A stretch of DNA of 64,000 bases. Source: Cohnella terricola (lineage in GTDB: Bacteria > Bacillota > Bacilli > Paenibacillales > Paenibacillaceae). Position numbers and translations under genes: made by a program. Below the pieces are notes generated by a model. The model was given only the letters and a program-made list of their open reading frames with translations, was not told the DNA's origin and made no database searches. Below, in pieces: positions 7,529 to 16,118 of this stretch. The first letter of the stretch is position 1, and the number at the start of each line of letters is the position of its first letter. The stretch is taken from NCBI RefSeq assembly GCF_007786475.1, contig NZ_VNJJ01000003.1:352055-416054 (forward strand), in the 5' to 3' direction.

Positions 7529-8293
7529 TTATACCGTAATGACGGTTATCCCTTTGTCCTCCAGCCGCTCGATCGTTTCTTGCGGCATGCGCTTGTCGGT
7601 AATCAACGTATCGACTTCAGACAAATCCGCCACGTGGGTGAACGCTTGCACGCCGATCTTGCTTGAATCCGCAAGAAGGATGACCTCGTCCGCCATGCCG
7701 ATCATCCGCTGCTTGATGCGCGCCTGCAACTCGTTGGACTCGCTGATGCCGCGTTCCAGATGGACGCCTTTGCACGACAGAAACACTTTGTCGACATGAT
7801 ATGCGTCCAAGGAGCGTTCTGCCAGCGGACCGACGAAGGAGAGCGAGCGCTGCGCAAGAATGCCGCCGGTAGAGATCACTTCGATTTTCTCTTTAATGCT
7901 AAGCTCCGTAGCGACCTTAATCGAATTGGTAAGCACGGTCAGAGTGATATCCGGAACGTCGGAGGCCATATACCAAGCAGTCGAGCTGGCATCCAAGAGG
8001 ATGCGATCCTTCGGTTCGATCCGCTTAATTGCTTCGAGCGCGATTCGCTTCTTCTCGTCCGCGTTCGTTATCTCGCGCACGGCGTAAGGAATCTCCGGCT
8101 GCAGCGCCGAATCTTTGACATTAACCGCCCCGCCATGGGAACGGCGCAAGCGTCCCGCTCGCTCAAGCCGGTCCAGATCGCGGCGGATCGTCTCCTCCGT
8201 GACCTGGCACAGCTCGCTCAGCTCGGATACCCGAATGCTCCCTCTCTCGTTGACCAGGCTTACGATTTTCTCATAACGCTCCGCAACTAGCAT
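7529..8293 (-). CDS. rhaR: DeoR-family regulator of rhamnose catabolism
   Basis: 254 aa from ATG 8293, with AGAGG about 7 bases upstream. The frame is open much further (to 8470), but that part overlaps rhaB and has no RBS. The N-terminus is a DeoR winged helix (RYEKIVSLVNERGSIRVSEL, TEETIRRDLDRLERAGRLRR, then the SHGGAV hinge). The C-terminal ~190 residues are the sugar-phosphate-binding DeoRC domain (LLDASSTAWYMA, TNSIKVATEL, ISTGG). It is the last gene of the rha operon, 26 bases after rhaB. It probably senses a rhamnose-derived phosphate and acts on the TTTGTTTG-rich region upstream of rhaEW. Corresponds to RhaR/YulB of B. subtilis. Confidence 0.8.
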   Translation of the reverse strand: MLVAERYEKIVSLVNERGSIRVSELSELCQVTEETIRRDLDRLERAGRLRRSHGGAVNVKDSALQPEIPYAVREITNADEKKRIALEAIKRIEPKDRILLDASSTAWYMASDVPDITLTVLTNSIKVATELSIKEKIEVISTGGILAQRSLSFVGPLAERSLDAYHVDKVFLSCKGVHLERGISESNELQARIKQRMIGMADEVILLADSSKIGVQAFTHVADLSEVDTLITDKRMPQETIERLEDKGITVITV

Positions 8294-8319
8294 GTGTACC
8301 CTCTTTTCAAAAACCGAAT

Positions 8320-9795
8320 TTATTCCGCAAGGCCCGTCAGTATCCGGAAACGATCGTATGCCCTTCCCCAATCGTCCCGTTCTTCCGGCTCGTAAATCTT
8401 GATCGGGAAAGACTCTCGAATCACCCGGCGAGCTTCCCATATATCGGCGAACTCGCCTTGCGCGATCCATTGCACGGCTAGGTTACCGATCGCGCTGCCT
8501 TCGGAAGGCCCGGCCAAAACCGGCTTACCGATAGCGTTAGCTGTCCATTGGCACAGCAGTTCGTTCTGAATGCCGCCGCCGACCATGTGGAGGCCGTTAA
8601 AGCGTTGGACAGATAGCCGTTCCGTCAATTCGAACACGTAACGGTATTTTAACGCCAGGCTTTCGAGAATGCAACGAACGAACTCACCGACCGTCTTCGG
8701 CGGCTCTTGTCCCGTCTTGCGGCAGTAATCCGCGATTCGGGACGGCATATCTCCGGGAGGTAGAAACTCGGAGTCGTCCGGATCGATGAACGAAGCGAAC
8801 GGCTTGGCCGCTCCCGCCATCTGTACCAATTCGGGAAAGGAATACGATTTTCCTTCTCGATCCCACTCTCGCCTGCATTCTTGGAGAACCCAGAGGCCCA
8901 TAATATTTTTGAGCAGCCGGTAAGTATCCGCGACTCCGCCTTCGTTCGTGAAGTTCAGCTTCTGCGCTAGATCGTGCAAGACGGGTTTGTCGACTTCCGT
9001 ACCCATCAGCGACCAAGTGCCGCAGCTGAGATACGCGAACGATCCCTCCGTTGCGGGAACGGCAGCGACGGCCGAGCCTGTATCGTGCTCCGCTACGGCG
9101 TAAACCGGAATCGATCCGATGCCGAGCTCCTCGCAGACAGAAGCTTGCAGATTTCCCGCTTTCGCCCCGGGCTGTAGCACGTCCCCGAACCACGACTTCG
9201 GCAACTCGAGCATCCGAAGCAGTTCCGCATCCCACGATTTCTCGATCGGATTGTATAGCTGCGTCGTCGTCGCGTTGGTAAATTCGTTATGGATTTGACC
9301 GGTCAGGAAATAACGGAGCAAATCCGGAATCATCAGAAAACGATTGCCTTCATTCAGTAGCGGCGACTTCGCTTGCTTTAGCGCATACAGCTGATAGATC
9401 GTATTAAACGGCAAAAATTGAATGCCGGTTCGGGCAAAAATAACCGAAGGCGGAATTTCCGCGAACAAGCTTTCCATTGCCCCATCCGTATGACGATCCC
9501 GGTAATGGTACGGGTTGCCGACAAGCTCGCCGTTTTTCCCAATAAAGCCGAAATCGACCGCCCAGGAATCGATCGCCATGCTCTGCAACTCGATCCCATG
9601 ATGTTTGGCTTTCAGCAAACCTTGCTTGATCTCGTGGTACAGACGCAAAATATCCCAATGCAGGCGGTCCCCCACCTGAACCGGGTCGTTGGGGAAACGG
9701 TGAAGCTCCTCCACCTCAATCTTGCCGCCCACAAGCCGGCCGAGCAACGCTCGACCGCTGCTCGCTCCCAGATCAAACGCGAGAACGTTTGACAT
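8320..9795 (-). CDS. rhaB: rhamnulokinase
   Basis: 491 aa from ATG 9795, which has AAGGGTG 8 bases upstream. A FGGY-type sugar kinase: the N-terminal phosphate loop reads MSNVLAFDLGASSGRALLG, and the second ATPase half includes YLSCGTWSLMGTE and the C-terminal VGGGIQNELLCQWTANAIGKPV. The GTWSLMG and GGGIQN blocks are those of rhamnulokinases rather than xylulo- or glycerol kinases. It phosphorylates L-rhamnulose to rhamnulose-1-phosphate in the cytosol. It lies between rhaA (upstream, 23-base gap) and the DeoR regulator. Confidence 0.93.
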   Translation of the reverse strand: MSNVLAFDLGASSGRALLGRLVGGKIEVEELHRFPNDPVQVGDRLHWDILRLYHEIKQGLLKAKHHGIELQSMAIDSWAVDFGFIGKNGELVGNPYHYRDRHTDGAMESLFAEIPPSVIFARTGIQFLPFNTIYQLYALKQAKSPLLNEGNRFLMIPDLLRYFLTGQIHNEFTNATTTQLYNPIEKSWDAELLRMLELPKSWFGDVLQPGAKAGNLQASVCEELGIGSIPVYAVAEHDTGSAVAAVPATEGSFAYLSCGTWSLMGTEVDKPVLHDLAQKLNFTNEGGVADTYRLLKNIMGLWVLQECRREWDREGKSYSFPELVQMAGAAKPFASFIDPDDSEFLPPGDMPSRIADYCRKTGQEPPKTVGEFVRCILESLALKYRYVFELTERLSVQRFNGLHMVGGGIQNELLCQWTANAIGKPVLAGPSEGSAIGNLAVQWIAQGEFADIWEARRVIRESFPIKIYEPEERDDWGRAYDRFRILTGLAE

Positions 9796-9818
9796 TATCA
9801 TATCACCCTTATATGAGG

Positions 9819-11081
9819 TTAAACGCCGCGTTTCAGCAGCACTTCTTTCTCGTATGCTTTTACTTCGGACAGCCATTCTTCGCGCACGGGAACGCCCATT
9901 TTCTCGCAGTAGTAGTCCCATACGGCACCAAACGGATACGACTTGAACTCCTCCGTCAAGGCGAGACGGGTCGTATAGTCGCCTTCAAGTTCAGCATTCT
10001 TGAGCGTTTCGATCGGATCGAGCATGGCACGCAGCAGCGCTTTGATCGTGTTGCGTGTGCCGATGACCCATGCAGCTACGCGGTTGATACTCGCGTCGAA
10101 GAAATCGAGGCCGATATGTGTCTTGCCGAGCAAATCACCGCGGACAAGCTCGCGGCCGATGTCGATCAGCTCGTCGTCGAGCGTCACGACGTGGTCGCTG
10201 TCCCAGCGCATCGGACGGCTGACGTGCAGCAGAATACCGTTCGTAAACAAGGACAAAGAGCTCAACTTGTTCGAAATCACTTCCGTCGGATGGAAATGTC
10301 CCGCATCCAGACAGATCAGTTTGTCGTTCTGTATACCGTATCCCATGTAAAACTCATGAGAACCGACGACGTACGCTTCGGAGCCCAGTCCGAACAGCTT
10401 GCTCTCGACGGCGTCCAGGTTAAACGCCGGGTTCAGTTCTTCAGCGAATACTTCGTCAAGCGAGTCTTTGAGTCGTTGACGCGGCGACAGACGGTCGACG
10501 GGAACGTCTTTGAATCCATCGGGAACCCATACGTTCGTGACGCAAGTCTGGCCGAGCTGTTCGCCGAAGTAAGCTCCGATCTTCCGCGACGCTTTGCAGT
10601 GGTCGATCCAGAAACGGCGGATCTCCGGGTCCGGATGGCTCAGTGTAAAGCCGTCTTTGGATTTCTCGTGAGAGAAGCAGGTCGGGTTAAAATCCACTCC
10701 GAGTCCTTGCTCTTTAGCCCAATCGACCCACTTCTGAAAATGCTTCGGCTCGAGCCGGTCAAGTTCCACCTTATCATCCGTATCGGCGTAAATCGCATGT
10801 AGATTCACTTTATGTTTGCCGGGAATGAGCGAAAACGCTTTTTCCAGGTCCGCACGCAGCTCGTCTGGTGTTTTCGCCGCCCCCGGATAATTACCCGTTA
10901 CCGAGATGCCTCCGGTCAAATCCTGATCTTTATTCAGAAATCCGCGAACGTCATCTCCTTGCCAGCAGTGCATCGAAATCTTGATCTGCGCCAAACGCTC
11001 CAATACTTGATCAACGTCGATTCCGTGGTTGGCGTATAGTTGTTTCGCCGCTTCGTAGTTGCTTGCGATTTGCTGTTGCAT
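9819..11081 (-). CDS. rhaA: L-rhamnose isomerase
   Basis: 420 aa, starting [20 protein letters not shown] with GGAGG 7-8 bases upstream. The sequence carries the conserved rhamnose isomerase blocks: [56 protein letters not shown] and [16 protein letters not shown], including the metal-binding Glu, Asp and His residues of the TIM barrel. It converts L-rhamnose to L-rhamnulose. Length matches the Bacillus-type enzyme (~420 aa). Confidence 0.95.
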   Translation of the reverse strand: MQQQIASNYEAAKQLYANHGIDVDQVLERLAQIKISMHCWQGDDVRGFLNKDQDLTGGISVTGNYPGAAKTPDELRADLEKAFSLIPGKHKVNLHAIYADTDDKVELDRLEPKHFQKWVDWAKEQGLGVDFNPTCFSHEKSKDGFTLSHPDPEIRRFWIDHCKASRKIGAYFGEQLGQTCVTNVWVPDGFKDVPVDRLSPRQRLKDSLDEVFAEELNPAFNLDAVESKLFGLGSEAYVVGSHEFYMGYGIQNDKLICLDAGHFHPTEVISNKLSSLSLFTNGILLHVSRPMRWDSDHVVTLDDELIDIGRELVRGDLLGKTHIGLDFFDASINRVAAWVIGTRNTIKALLRAMLDPIETLKNAELEGDYTTRLALTEEFKSYPFGAVWDYYCEKMGVPVREEWLSEVKAYEKEVLLKRGV

Positions 11082-11105
11082 GTGCGTGCCTCCTCTTGTT
11101 GGTAC

Positions 11106-11477
11106 TTATTTTATCGGGTAAGCGATTACCGACATTAACGTATTCTCGGCCTGGGTCGAATCGAGCCTGCTGTATTGTACGACGACCGGGATATCGCTTT
11201 CAAGCTCGATCGCATAAGGAACGCCGACCGGAATCGGCGTCCCTTCCTTATGCAATGAGCTCGTTCGAATATGCTTCGTCCGTCTTGCTCCGACAACGAC
11301 CATCATCTCTTCCAGCGGATCGCGCTCTTCGAAGAAGATCGTGATTTTCAGCAACGCGTCCTCGGAAGCGGTATTTAATACGCAAATCGACTCATGGCTT
11401 ATCAGTTGTCCGGAGCTTGTCTCGGGAATGTAGCCGTCTGGAATGAACCAGATCTTCTCCCCTCGCGGTCTATGCAT
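11106..11477 (-). CDS. ASRT-family (sensory rhodopsin transducer-like) protein in the rhamnose operon
   Basis: 123 aa from ATG 11477 with GGAGG 8 bases upstream. The sequence fits the family of the Anabaena sensory rhodopsin transducer: IWFIPDGYIPE near the start, SHESICVLNTASEDALLKIT, the ARRTKHIRTSSL segment, and the C-terminal SDIPVVVQYSRLDSTQAENT. These are small all-beta, cytosolic, tetrameric proteins; family members away from rhodopsin genes have been suggested to bind carbohydrate-like ligands or DNA. Here it lies 20 bases after rhaEW and 24 bases before rhaA, all co-directional, so it is surely co-transcribed. In B. subtilis the rha operon carries the mutarotase rhaM, which is absent here. 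The family call is strong, the role inferred. Confidence 0.85.
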   Translation of the reverse strand: MHRPRGEKIWFIPDGYIPETSSGQLISHESICVLNTASEDALLKITIFFEERDPLEEMMVVVGARRTKHIRTSSLHKEGTPIPVGVPYAIELESDIPVVVQYSRLDSTQAENTLMSVIAYPIK

Positions 11478-11497
11478 GAACGATCCCTCCGTAGCGA

Positions 11498-13567
11498 TTA
11501 TCGTGTGAATGCCGCTGGCACGCCGCCGTCGATTGTCAACATGCAGCCTGTCGTCTTAGCAGATTTGGAAGACGCGAAGAACGCGATGCCTTCGGCGATG
11601 TCTCTCGGGAAAATGTTGACGAGCAGCGTCGTGCGCTTGCGGTAATACTCTTCCAATTGATCCGGCTCGATTCCGTAAGCCGCCGCGCGTTCGTTCCGCC
11701 AGCTGCCGTTCCAAATCGCAGAGCCTTGAAGAATCGCGTCAGGCAGAATCGTGTTGACACGAATGCCGAACTCTCCGCCTTCCGCCGCGATGCAGCGCGC
11801 CAGATGCGCTTCGAGCGCTTTGACCGAGCTATATGCCGTCGCGTTCTTCCCGGCGTACACGGAGTTCTTGGAGCCGATGAACACCATGTTGCCGCCGATC
11901 GCTTGCACTTTCATGAGTTTGAACGCTTCGCGGGCGACGAGGAAATATCCCGTTCCGAGCACGTTCATGTTCAAGTTCCATTCTTTCAGGGACGTTTCGT
12001 CGAACGGGCTGGAAGTCGCCAAGCCGGCGTTATTGACGATGATGTCGACGCCGCCGTAGTTCAGGGCCGTCTCGGCGTATGCCGCTTGCACCATCTCTTC
12101 GATCGTCACGTCCATCTTCACCGCAAGAGCGCGATGTTCGCCCCACTTCGCATTGATCTCGTCGGCAACCTTCTGCGCGCCTTCCTGGTTAAGATCGGCT
12201 AGCACAACGTGAGCGCCTTCCGAGACGAACCTGCGCGCCGTTTCGCTGCCGATACCGCCCGCGCCGCCCGTAATGAACGCGATTTGGCGGGAGAATTCGG
12301 CTTCCGGCGGAGCAAGGGACAGCTTATAAAGCTCGAGCGGCCAATATTCAACGTTGTAGGATTCGTTCTCCGACAGCGATACGAAGTTGCCCAGCGCCGT
12401 CGCGCCTCTCATGACAGCGATCGCGCGGTGATACAACGCGCCGCTTACCTGCGACATTGCCCAGCTCTTACCGGTGTTGATCATACCGACGCCTGGGATC
12501 AAGATAACGCGAGGAGCCGCTTCAAACATAACGTCGCCTTCGTTCTTGTTGCGCTCGAAGTAAGCCGTATACATTTCTTTGTAGGCAGCGACGCCTTCTT
12601 TCAGCTTCGCGATCAGGCCTTCGACGTCATCCACGTTCGGCGTCCAATCGATGAACAGCGGAACGACTTTCGTGTGTACGAGGTGATCCGGGCAAGCCGC
12701 GCCAACTTGGGACAGCTTCGCGGAATCGTGACCAGCGACGAATTGCAGCACGTCGTCCGCGTCGTCGAACGACAGGATCATTTTCTTGGCGTCGCTCACT
12801 GCGCCGCGAATCGTCGGCATGACTTGCGCCGCGATGCTCTTGCGAACTTCGGGCTCCAGCGTTGGATGTTTCACGCCGCCGAACAATTTCGCATCGTTGA
12901 TGCGGGCTTCGATGAAGTCTTCCGCTTCCGTGATGATTTTGATCGTTTGCGCATAACAGGCTTCGGACGTTTCACCCCAAGTGACGAGGCCGTGTTTCTC
13001 CATCAACACGAGCTCGGCTTTCGGATTGTTCAGCACGCCTTCGGCGATCATCTTGGACAGCTTAAAGCCCGGACGGATGTAAGGAACCCATACAAAACGG
13101 TCGCCGAAAATTTCTTTGGCGAGTTCCTTGCCATTGTCCGCGCAACACAAGCTGATGATCGAATCCGGGTGCGTGTGGTCGACATGTTTGAATGGAAGGA
13201 ATGCGTGAAGCAGCGTTTCGATCGAAGCGCGCGGATGTTTGGAATCGATCATGCAATTCACCAGGTAAGCGACCATATCTTCGTCGGACATATCGGATTT
13301 CTCGAAAAGCGGACGAATGTCGTCCATGCGAAGGCCTGTGAAATTGCCCGCTTTCATCGTTGCTAAGTCGGAGCCGCTGCCTTTTACGTACATAACTTCA
13401 ACGTCGCGGCCGCGAAAATCCTGCACGATCGTCTTCGAGGACGTGTTGCCGCCGCCATAATTGCAAACCCGACGATCCGTGCCGATGATGTTGGAACGGT
13501 AGACAAGTTGATCAAGGCCGGATTGTTGTTCAGATGCTTTCGATGATTGCCATAAACTTTGTACCAT
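11498..13567 (-). CDS. rhaEW: bifunctional rhamnulose-1-phosphate aldolase / L-lactaldehyde dehydrogenase
   Basis: 689 aa with GGAGG 7 bases before ATG 13567. Residues ~1-400 are a class II aldolase domain (GGGNTSSKT, HTHPDSIISL with the zinc-binding His residues, LMEKHGLVTWG). The C-terminal ~270 residues are a short-chain dehydrogenase with the glycine-rich IFITGG-type turn (AFITGGAGGIGSETARRF) and a YSSVK catalytic motif after VFIGSKNS. The aldolase splits rhamnulose-1-phosphate into DHAP and L-lactaldehyde, and the dehydrogenase oxidises lactaldehyde to L-lactate. It is the first gene of the rha operon. Fusion and length match RhaEW (YuxG) of B. subtilis. Confidence 0.95.
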   Translation of the reverse strand: MVQSLWQSSKASEQQSGLDQLVYRSNIIGTDRRVCNYGGGNTSSKTIVQDFRGRDVEVMYVKGSGSDLATMKAGNFTGLRMDDIRPLFEKSDMSDEDMVAYLVNCMIDSKHPRASIETLLHAFLPFKHVDHTHPDSIISLCCADNGKELAKEIFGDRFVWVPYIRPGFKLSKMIAEGVLNNPKAELVLMEKHGLVTWGETSEACYAQTIKIITEAEDFIEARINDAKLFGGVKHPTLEPEVRKSIAAQVMPTIRGAVSDAKKMILSFDDADDVLQFVAGHDSAKLSQVGAACPDHLVHTKVVPLFIDWTPNVDDVEGLIAKLKEGVAAYKEMYTAYFERNKNEGDVMFEAAPRVILIPGVGMINTGKSWAMSQVSGALYHRAIAVMRGATALGNFVSLSENESYNVEYWPLELYKLSLAPPEAEFSRQIAFITGGAGGIGSETARRFVSEGAHVVLADLNQEGAQKVADEINAKWGEHRALAVKMDVTIEEMVQAAYAETALNYGGVDIIVNNAGLATSSPFDETSLKEWNLNMNVLGTGYFLVAREAFKLMKVQAIGGNMVFIGSKNSVYAGKNATAYSSVKALEAHLARCIAAEGGEFGIRVNTILPDAILQGSAIWNGSWRNERAAAYGIEPDQLEEYYRKRTTLLVNIFPRDIAEGIAFFASSKSAKTTGCMLTIDGGVPAAFTR

Positions 13568-13580
13568 GGGATAACCTCCG

Positions 13581-13663
13581 GTTGTGTTTGTTTGTTTCGA
13601 TTTGTTTCCATCTTAACACACCCGTTTGTTTTTGAATACTTTAAAATCAAACACAAACAAAAA
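13581..13663 (-). promoter_or_regulatory. rha operon control region with repeated TTTGTTTG motifs
   Basis: Between glpX and rhaEW the plus strand shows TTTG/TTTC tracts at 13586-13609, another TTTGTTTTTG near 13625, and inverted copies (CAAACACAAACAAA) at 13647-13660. Opposed A/T-rich tracts like these are typical operators of DeoR-family repressors. A likely -10, TAAGAT on the minus strand, is at 13610-13615; the -35 is poor. The probable ligand is the DeoR protein encoded at the operon end. Confidence 0.45.
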
Positions 13664-13688
13664 AGAAGGCCAATAAATGACCTTCTTA
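13661..13688 (-). terminator. terminator after glpX
   Basis: On the minus strand AAGAAGGTC, a 7-base loop, and GGCCTTCTT form a 9-bp stem followed by six T. It ends glpX transcription just before the rha control region. Confidence 0.8.
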
Positions 13689-13695
13689 CATCGGA

Positions 13696-14661
13696 TTAGG
13701 ACGTGATAAATTTTTTGTTCGGCAAATAATGCAAAGCTTTAATAAAACGGATCGTTCTCGTCTTGGCGCGCATGACGATCGAATGCGTCTCTGCGCGTTC
13801 GTCCGGCAAATATCGCACGCCTCCAAGAAACTCGCCCGGAGTGACGCCCGTCGCCGCGAAAATGACGTCTTCCGACCCGATCATATCTTCCATCGTGAGC
13901 ACTTGATACGGATCCTCGATGCCCATCTGCACGCAGCGCGCGTATTCGTTGGCGTCCGACGGCATCAAGCGGCCCTGTATCTCGCCTCCCAGGCATTTCA
14001 ACGCGGCCGCGGCCAGCACGCCTTCCGGCGCTCCTCCCGAACCGACGTACAGGTCGATGCCCGCTTCTGGAAACGCCGGAGCCATCGCACCCGCCACATC
14101 CCCGTCCGTCAGAAATTTGATCCGCACACCGACCTTGCGCAGCGTCTTAATCGTCGTCTCGTGCCGAACGCGATCGAGAATCATAACGGTCAGTTCGGAT
14201 ACGTTTTTGTTCAAGATGTCCGCGGCTTTCCTCAAAGTGATTTCCAACGGATCGGTCAAACTCAGCCTGCCGACAAGCTGCGGCCCGACGGCCAGCTTCT
14301 CCATGTACATATCCGGCGCGTGCAGCAAGTTGCCTTTACCCGCGATAGCGATGACGGACATCGCATTGTTCAGGCCTCTGGCGACGATCTCCGTTCCCTC
14401 GAGCGGATCGACGGCAACGTCGACTTCCGGACCGTTCATGCTGCCGACCTGCTCGCCGATGTAAAGCATCGGTGCCTCGTCCATCTCGCCTTCGCCGATC
14501 ACGACCGTCCCTTTGACCGAGATCGAGTCGAACATCGCTCTCATCGCAGACGTCGCCGCCCCGTCGGCGTTAATCTTGTCTCCGCGCCCCATCCACGGAG
14601 CGGATGCGAGCGCCGCCAATTCCGTGACGCGAACGATTTCCAGTGCCAATTCTCTCTCCAT
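13696..14661 (-). CDS. glpX: fructose-1,6-bisphosphatase, class II
   Basis: 321 aa from ATG 14661, with GGAGG 7 bases upstream; the longer in-frame start at 14688 has no RBS. It starts MERELALEIVRVTELAAL and shows the GlpX metal-site blocks GRGDKINADGAA, GTVVIGEGEMDEAPML and VDPLEGT. The C-terminal half keeps YVGSGGAPEGVLAAAALKC. GlpX hydrolyses fructose-1,6-bisphosphate to fructose-6-phosphate in gluconeogenesis. It is monocistronic, with its own promoter and terminator, and sits upstream of the rha operon, whose DHAP product would feed it. Length is exactly that usual for the family. Confidence 0.95.
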   Translation of the reverse strand: MERELALEIVRVTELAALASAPWMGRGDKINADGAATSAMRAMFDSISVKGTVVIGEGEMDEAPMLYIGEQVGSMNGPEVDVAVDPLEGTEIVARGLNNAMSVIAIAGKGNLLHAPDMYMEKLAVGPQLVGRLSLTDPLEITLRKAADILNKNVSELTVMILDRVRHETTIKTLRKVGVRIKFLTDGDVAGAMAPAFPEAGIDLYVGSGGAPEGVLAAAALKCLGGEIQGRLMPSDANEYARCVQMGIEDPYQVLTMEDMIGSEDVIFAATGVTPGEFLGGVRYLPDERAETHSIVMRAKTRTIRFIKALHYLPNKKFITS

Positions 14662-14696
14662 ATCGTACCCTCCATTGATCATAACCACTCATATAT

Positions 14697-14725
14697 TGTA
14701 TATCATATAAATATATATGACACAA
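14697..14725 (-). promoter_or_regulatory. probable glpX promoter
   Basis: Minus strand: TTGTGT (14720-14725), 17 bases, TATACA (14697-14702), in a very A+T-rich stretch. The flanking ATATATA runs offer other readings, so the exact boxes are uncertain. Confidence 0.45.
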
Positions 14726-14790
14726 TATAATGATAATATTTTCTCATATAGCAACACATATGCTATATATGCATCATAATAAACAAAAAC

Positions 14791-14827
14791 CCTGCTACAT
14801 CATCTGCATTAGGATGATGTGGCAAGG
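14791..14827 (-). terminator. terminator after the metallophosphoesterase gene
   Basis: A long hairpin, on the minus strand CCTTGCCACATCATC pairing with GATGATGTAGCAGGG around an 8-base loop, followed by TTTTTG. The T-run favours leftward transcription. Confidence 0.8.
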
Positions 14828-14871
14828 CTTTTGCACGAAGTTTTCTTTAATTATGCCATCAGTTCTATCTT

Positions 14872-16023
14872 CTAGTTCAATTTGATTCGAATGAAAATGA
14901 TCTCGCTGCGGCTCCCGATCCGGATTGGCGGTCCCCAAGTACCGAAGCCCGAGGAGACGACGACGTGCATCGCCCCTTTGCGCATATAACCCCAATCGAG
15001 TTCGAACAGTCTTCTCGTGAACAGATGGTTCGGCGCGAACTGCCCCCGATGCGTATGTCCGCTGAGCATGACGTCCGCGCCTGCCTCGGCGGCTTCCGCG
15101 AATTTCGTCGGCTGATGATCCATCAAAAGTATAGGTTTGCTATGATCCAATTCTCGTATCAGCTCGCCTACGGCAATTCTCCCGTTCGAGCCCGCGGCTT
15201 CCGCAGTCTTGTCTTTCCGTCCGGCCACGTAAAGCGCGCCGTCGATCTCCGCGACTTCGTCCTGCAGTACGCGGATGCCAAGCTTGTTCATCTCCGCGAC
15301 GTATCGCTCGATATGACCGCCGTAGTATTCGTGGTTGCCGAGCACCGCATACACGCCGTGCGCGGCTCTGAGCTGGCCGAGCAATTCTCCCATTCGATTG
15401 CGTATGAACGGCTCGATCGAATCGTCGATGACGTCCCCAGGCAGCAGGATCAAGTCGGGGTTCATCGCATTCATCCGCCCGACCAGACGGCGTAAATGCT
15501 TGCGTCCGACCACGTTGCCTAGATGGATATCGGAAGCGACCGCGACTTTCCACTCTTTTTTCACCCCGACGGAAGGCTTGTCGATGTTCAAATCATATTC
15601 CCGAATGACTGGACTCCACGCATTTCGCGAACCGACCGCGAGCAGAATCGCAAGCAGCCCCAGAACGATTCCTCCCGAATACGACGCATAATTTACTGTA
15701 TCGCCGCCGAACAACCACACGAATAATCGTACCAGATCGGCGAGAACGAATAGTATAAAACCCGCTTCCATCACGAAAATGTAGTACGATCCGATGACCT
15801 TCAGCAATCGGCCGATAGGCTTAAGTGCCTGCGGCAACTTAACTCGTCCTAGAAGATAGCCATAAGCCAACAAACCCAGAATGAGCCAGAATACCCAAGG
15901 GCGATACGGGAAGCCGACAGCATCGAACCATTCCAAGGCATGCCATCCGAGATAAAAATTAATACCGGTGTAGACGGTGAGCAACATAGCAATATACGCG
16001 ACCATTCGTGGTTGAGCTTTCAT
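14872..16023 (-). CDS. membrane-anchored calcineurin-like metallophosphoesterase (YkuE/YaeI type)
   Basis: 383 aa. The first ~150 residues hold about four or five hydrophobic segments (MVAYIAMLLTVYTGINFYLG, WVFWLILGLLAYGYLLG, IGSYYIFVMEAGFILFVLADL, GGIVLGLLAILLAVG). The C-terminal ~230 residues are a metallophosphoesterase with ordered metal motifs DIHLG, GDVID, GNHEYYGG and GHTHRGQ. This matches the YkuE/YaeI group, integral-membrane phosphoesterases with a catalytic domain at the membrane face; lipid-phosphate hydrolysis has been shown for some relatives. The substrate here is unknown. Monocistronic, with its own terminator. Confidence 0.85.
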   Translation of the reverse strand: MKAQPRMVAYIAMLLTVYTGINFYLGWHALEWFDAVGFPYRPWVFWLILGLLAYGYLLGRVKLPQALKPIGRLLKVIGSYYIFVMEAGFILFVLADLVRLFVWLFGGDTVNYASYSGGIVLGLLAILLAVGSRNAWSPVIREYDLNIDKPSVGVKKEWKVAVASDIHLGNVVGRKHLRRLVGRMNAMNPDLILLPGDVIDDSIEPFIRNRMGELLGQLRAAHGVYAVLGNHEYYGGHIERYVAEMNKLGIRVLQDEVAEIDGALYVAGRKDKTAEAAGSNGRIAVGELIRELDHSKPILLMDHQPTKFAEAAEAGADVMLSGHTHRGQFAPNHLFTRRLFELDWGYMRKGAMHVVVSSGFGTWGPPIRIGSRSEIIFIRIKLN

Positions 16024-16077
16024 CTGAGCGGAATATTCCCTACTTTCTCTAGCAGATTATTAGCACATTATAACATA

Positions 16078-16118
16078 GAAAGAACCCCGGACCGCAACGG
16101 GTCAAGGTTCTTGGAATT
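16078..16118 (-). terminator. probable terminator at the 3' end of the sensor-kinase gene
   Basis: On the minus strand AAGAACC, an inner ACC/GGT pair, and GGGTTCTT followed by TCT form a two-tier hairpin. It overlaps the last codons of the kinase gene. Confidence 0.5.

Noticed and set aside
12209..13366. 385-codon rightward frame opposite rhaEW
   Set aside because: Antisense to a well-supported fused enzyme; no start signals.
13970..14000. Complete IS element with target-site duplications around the transposase-like gene
   Set aside because: No direct flanking duplication was found by eye, and the only inverted repeats are those of the ~70-bp arrays around 1729-3665; nothing at this position either.
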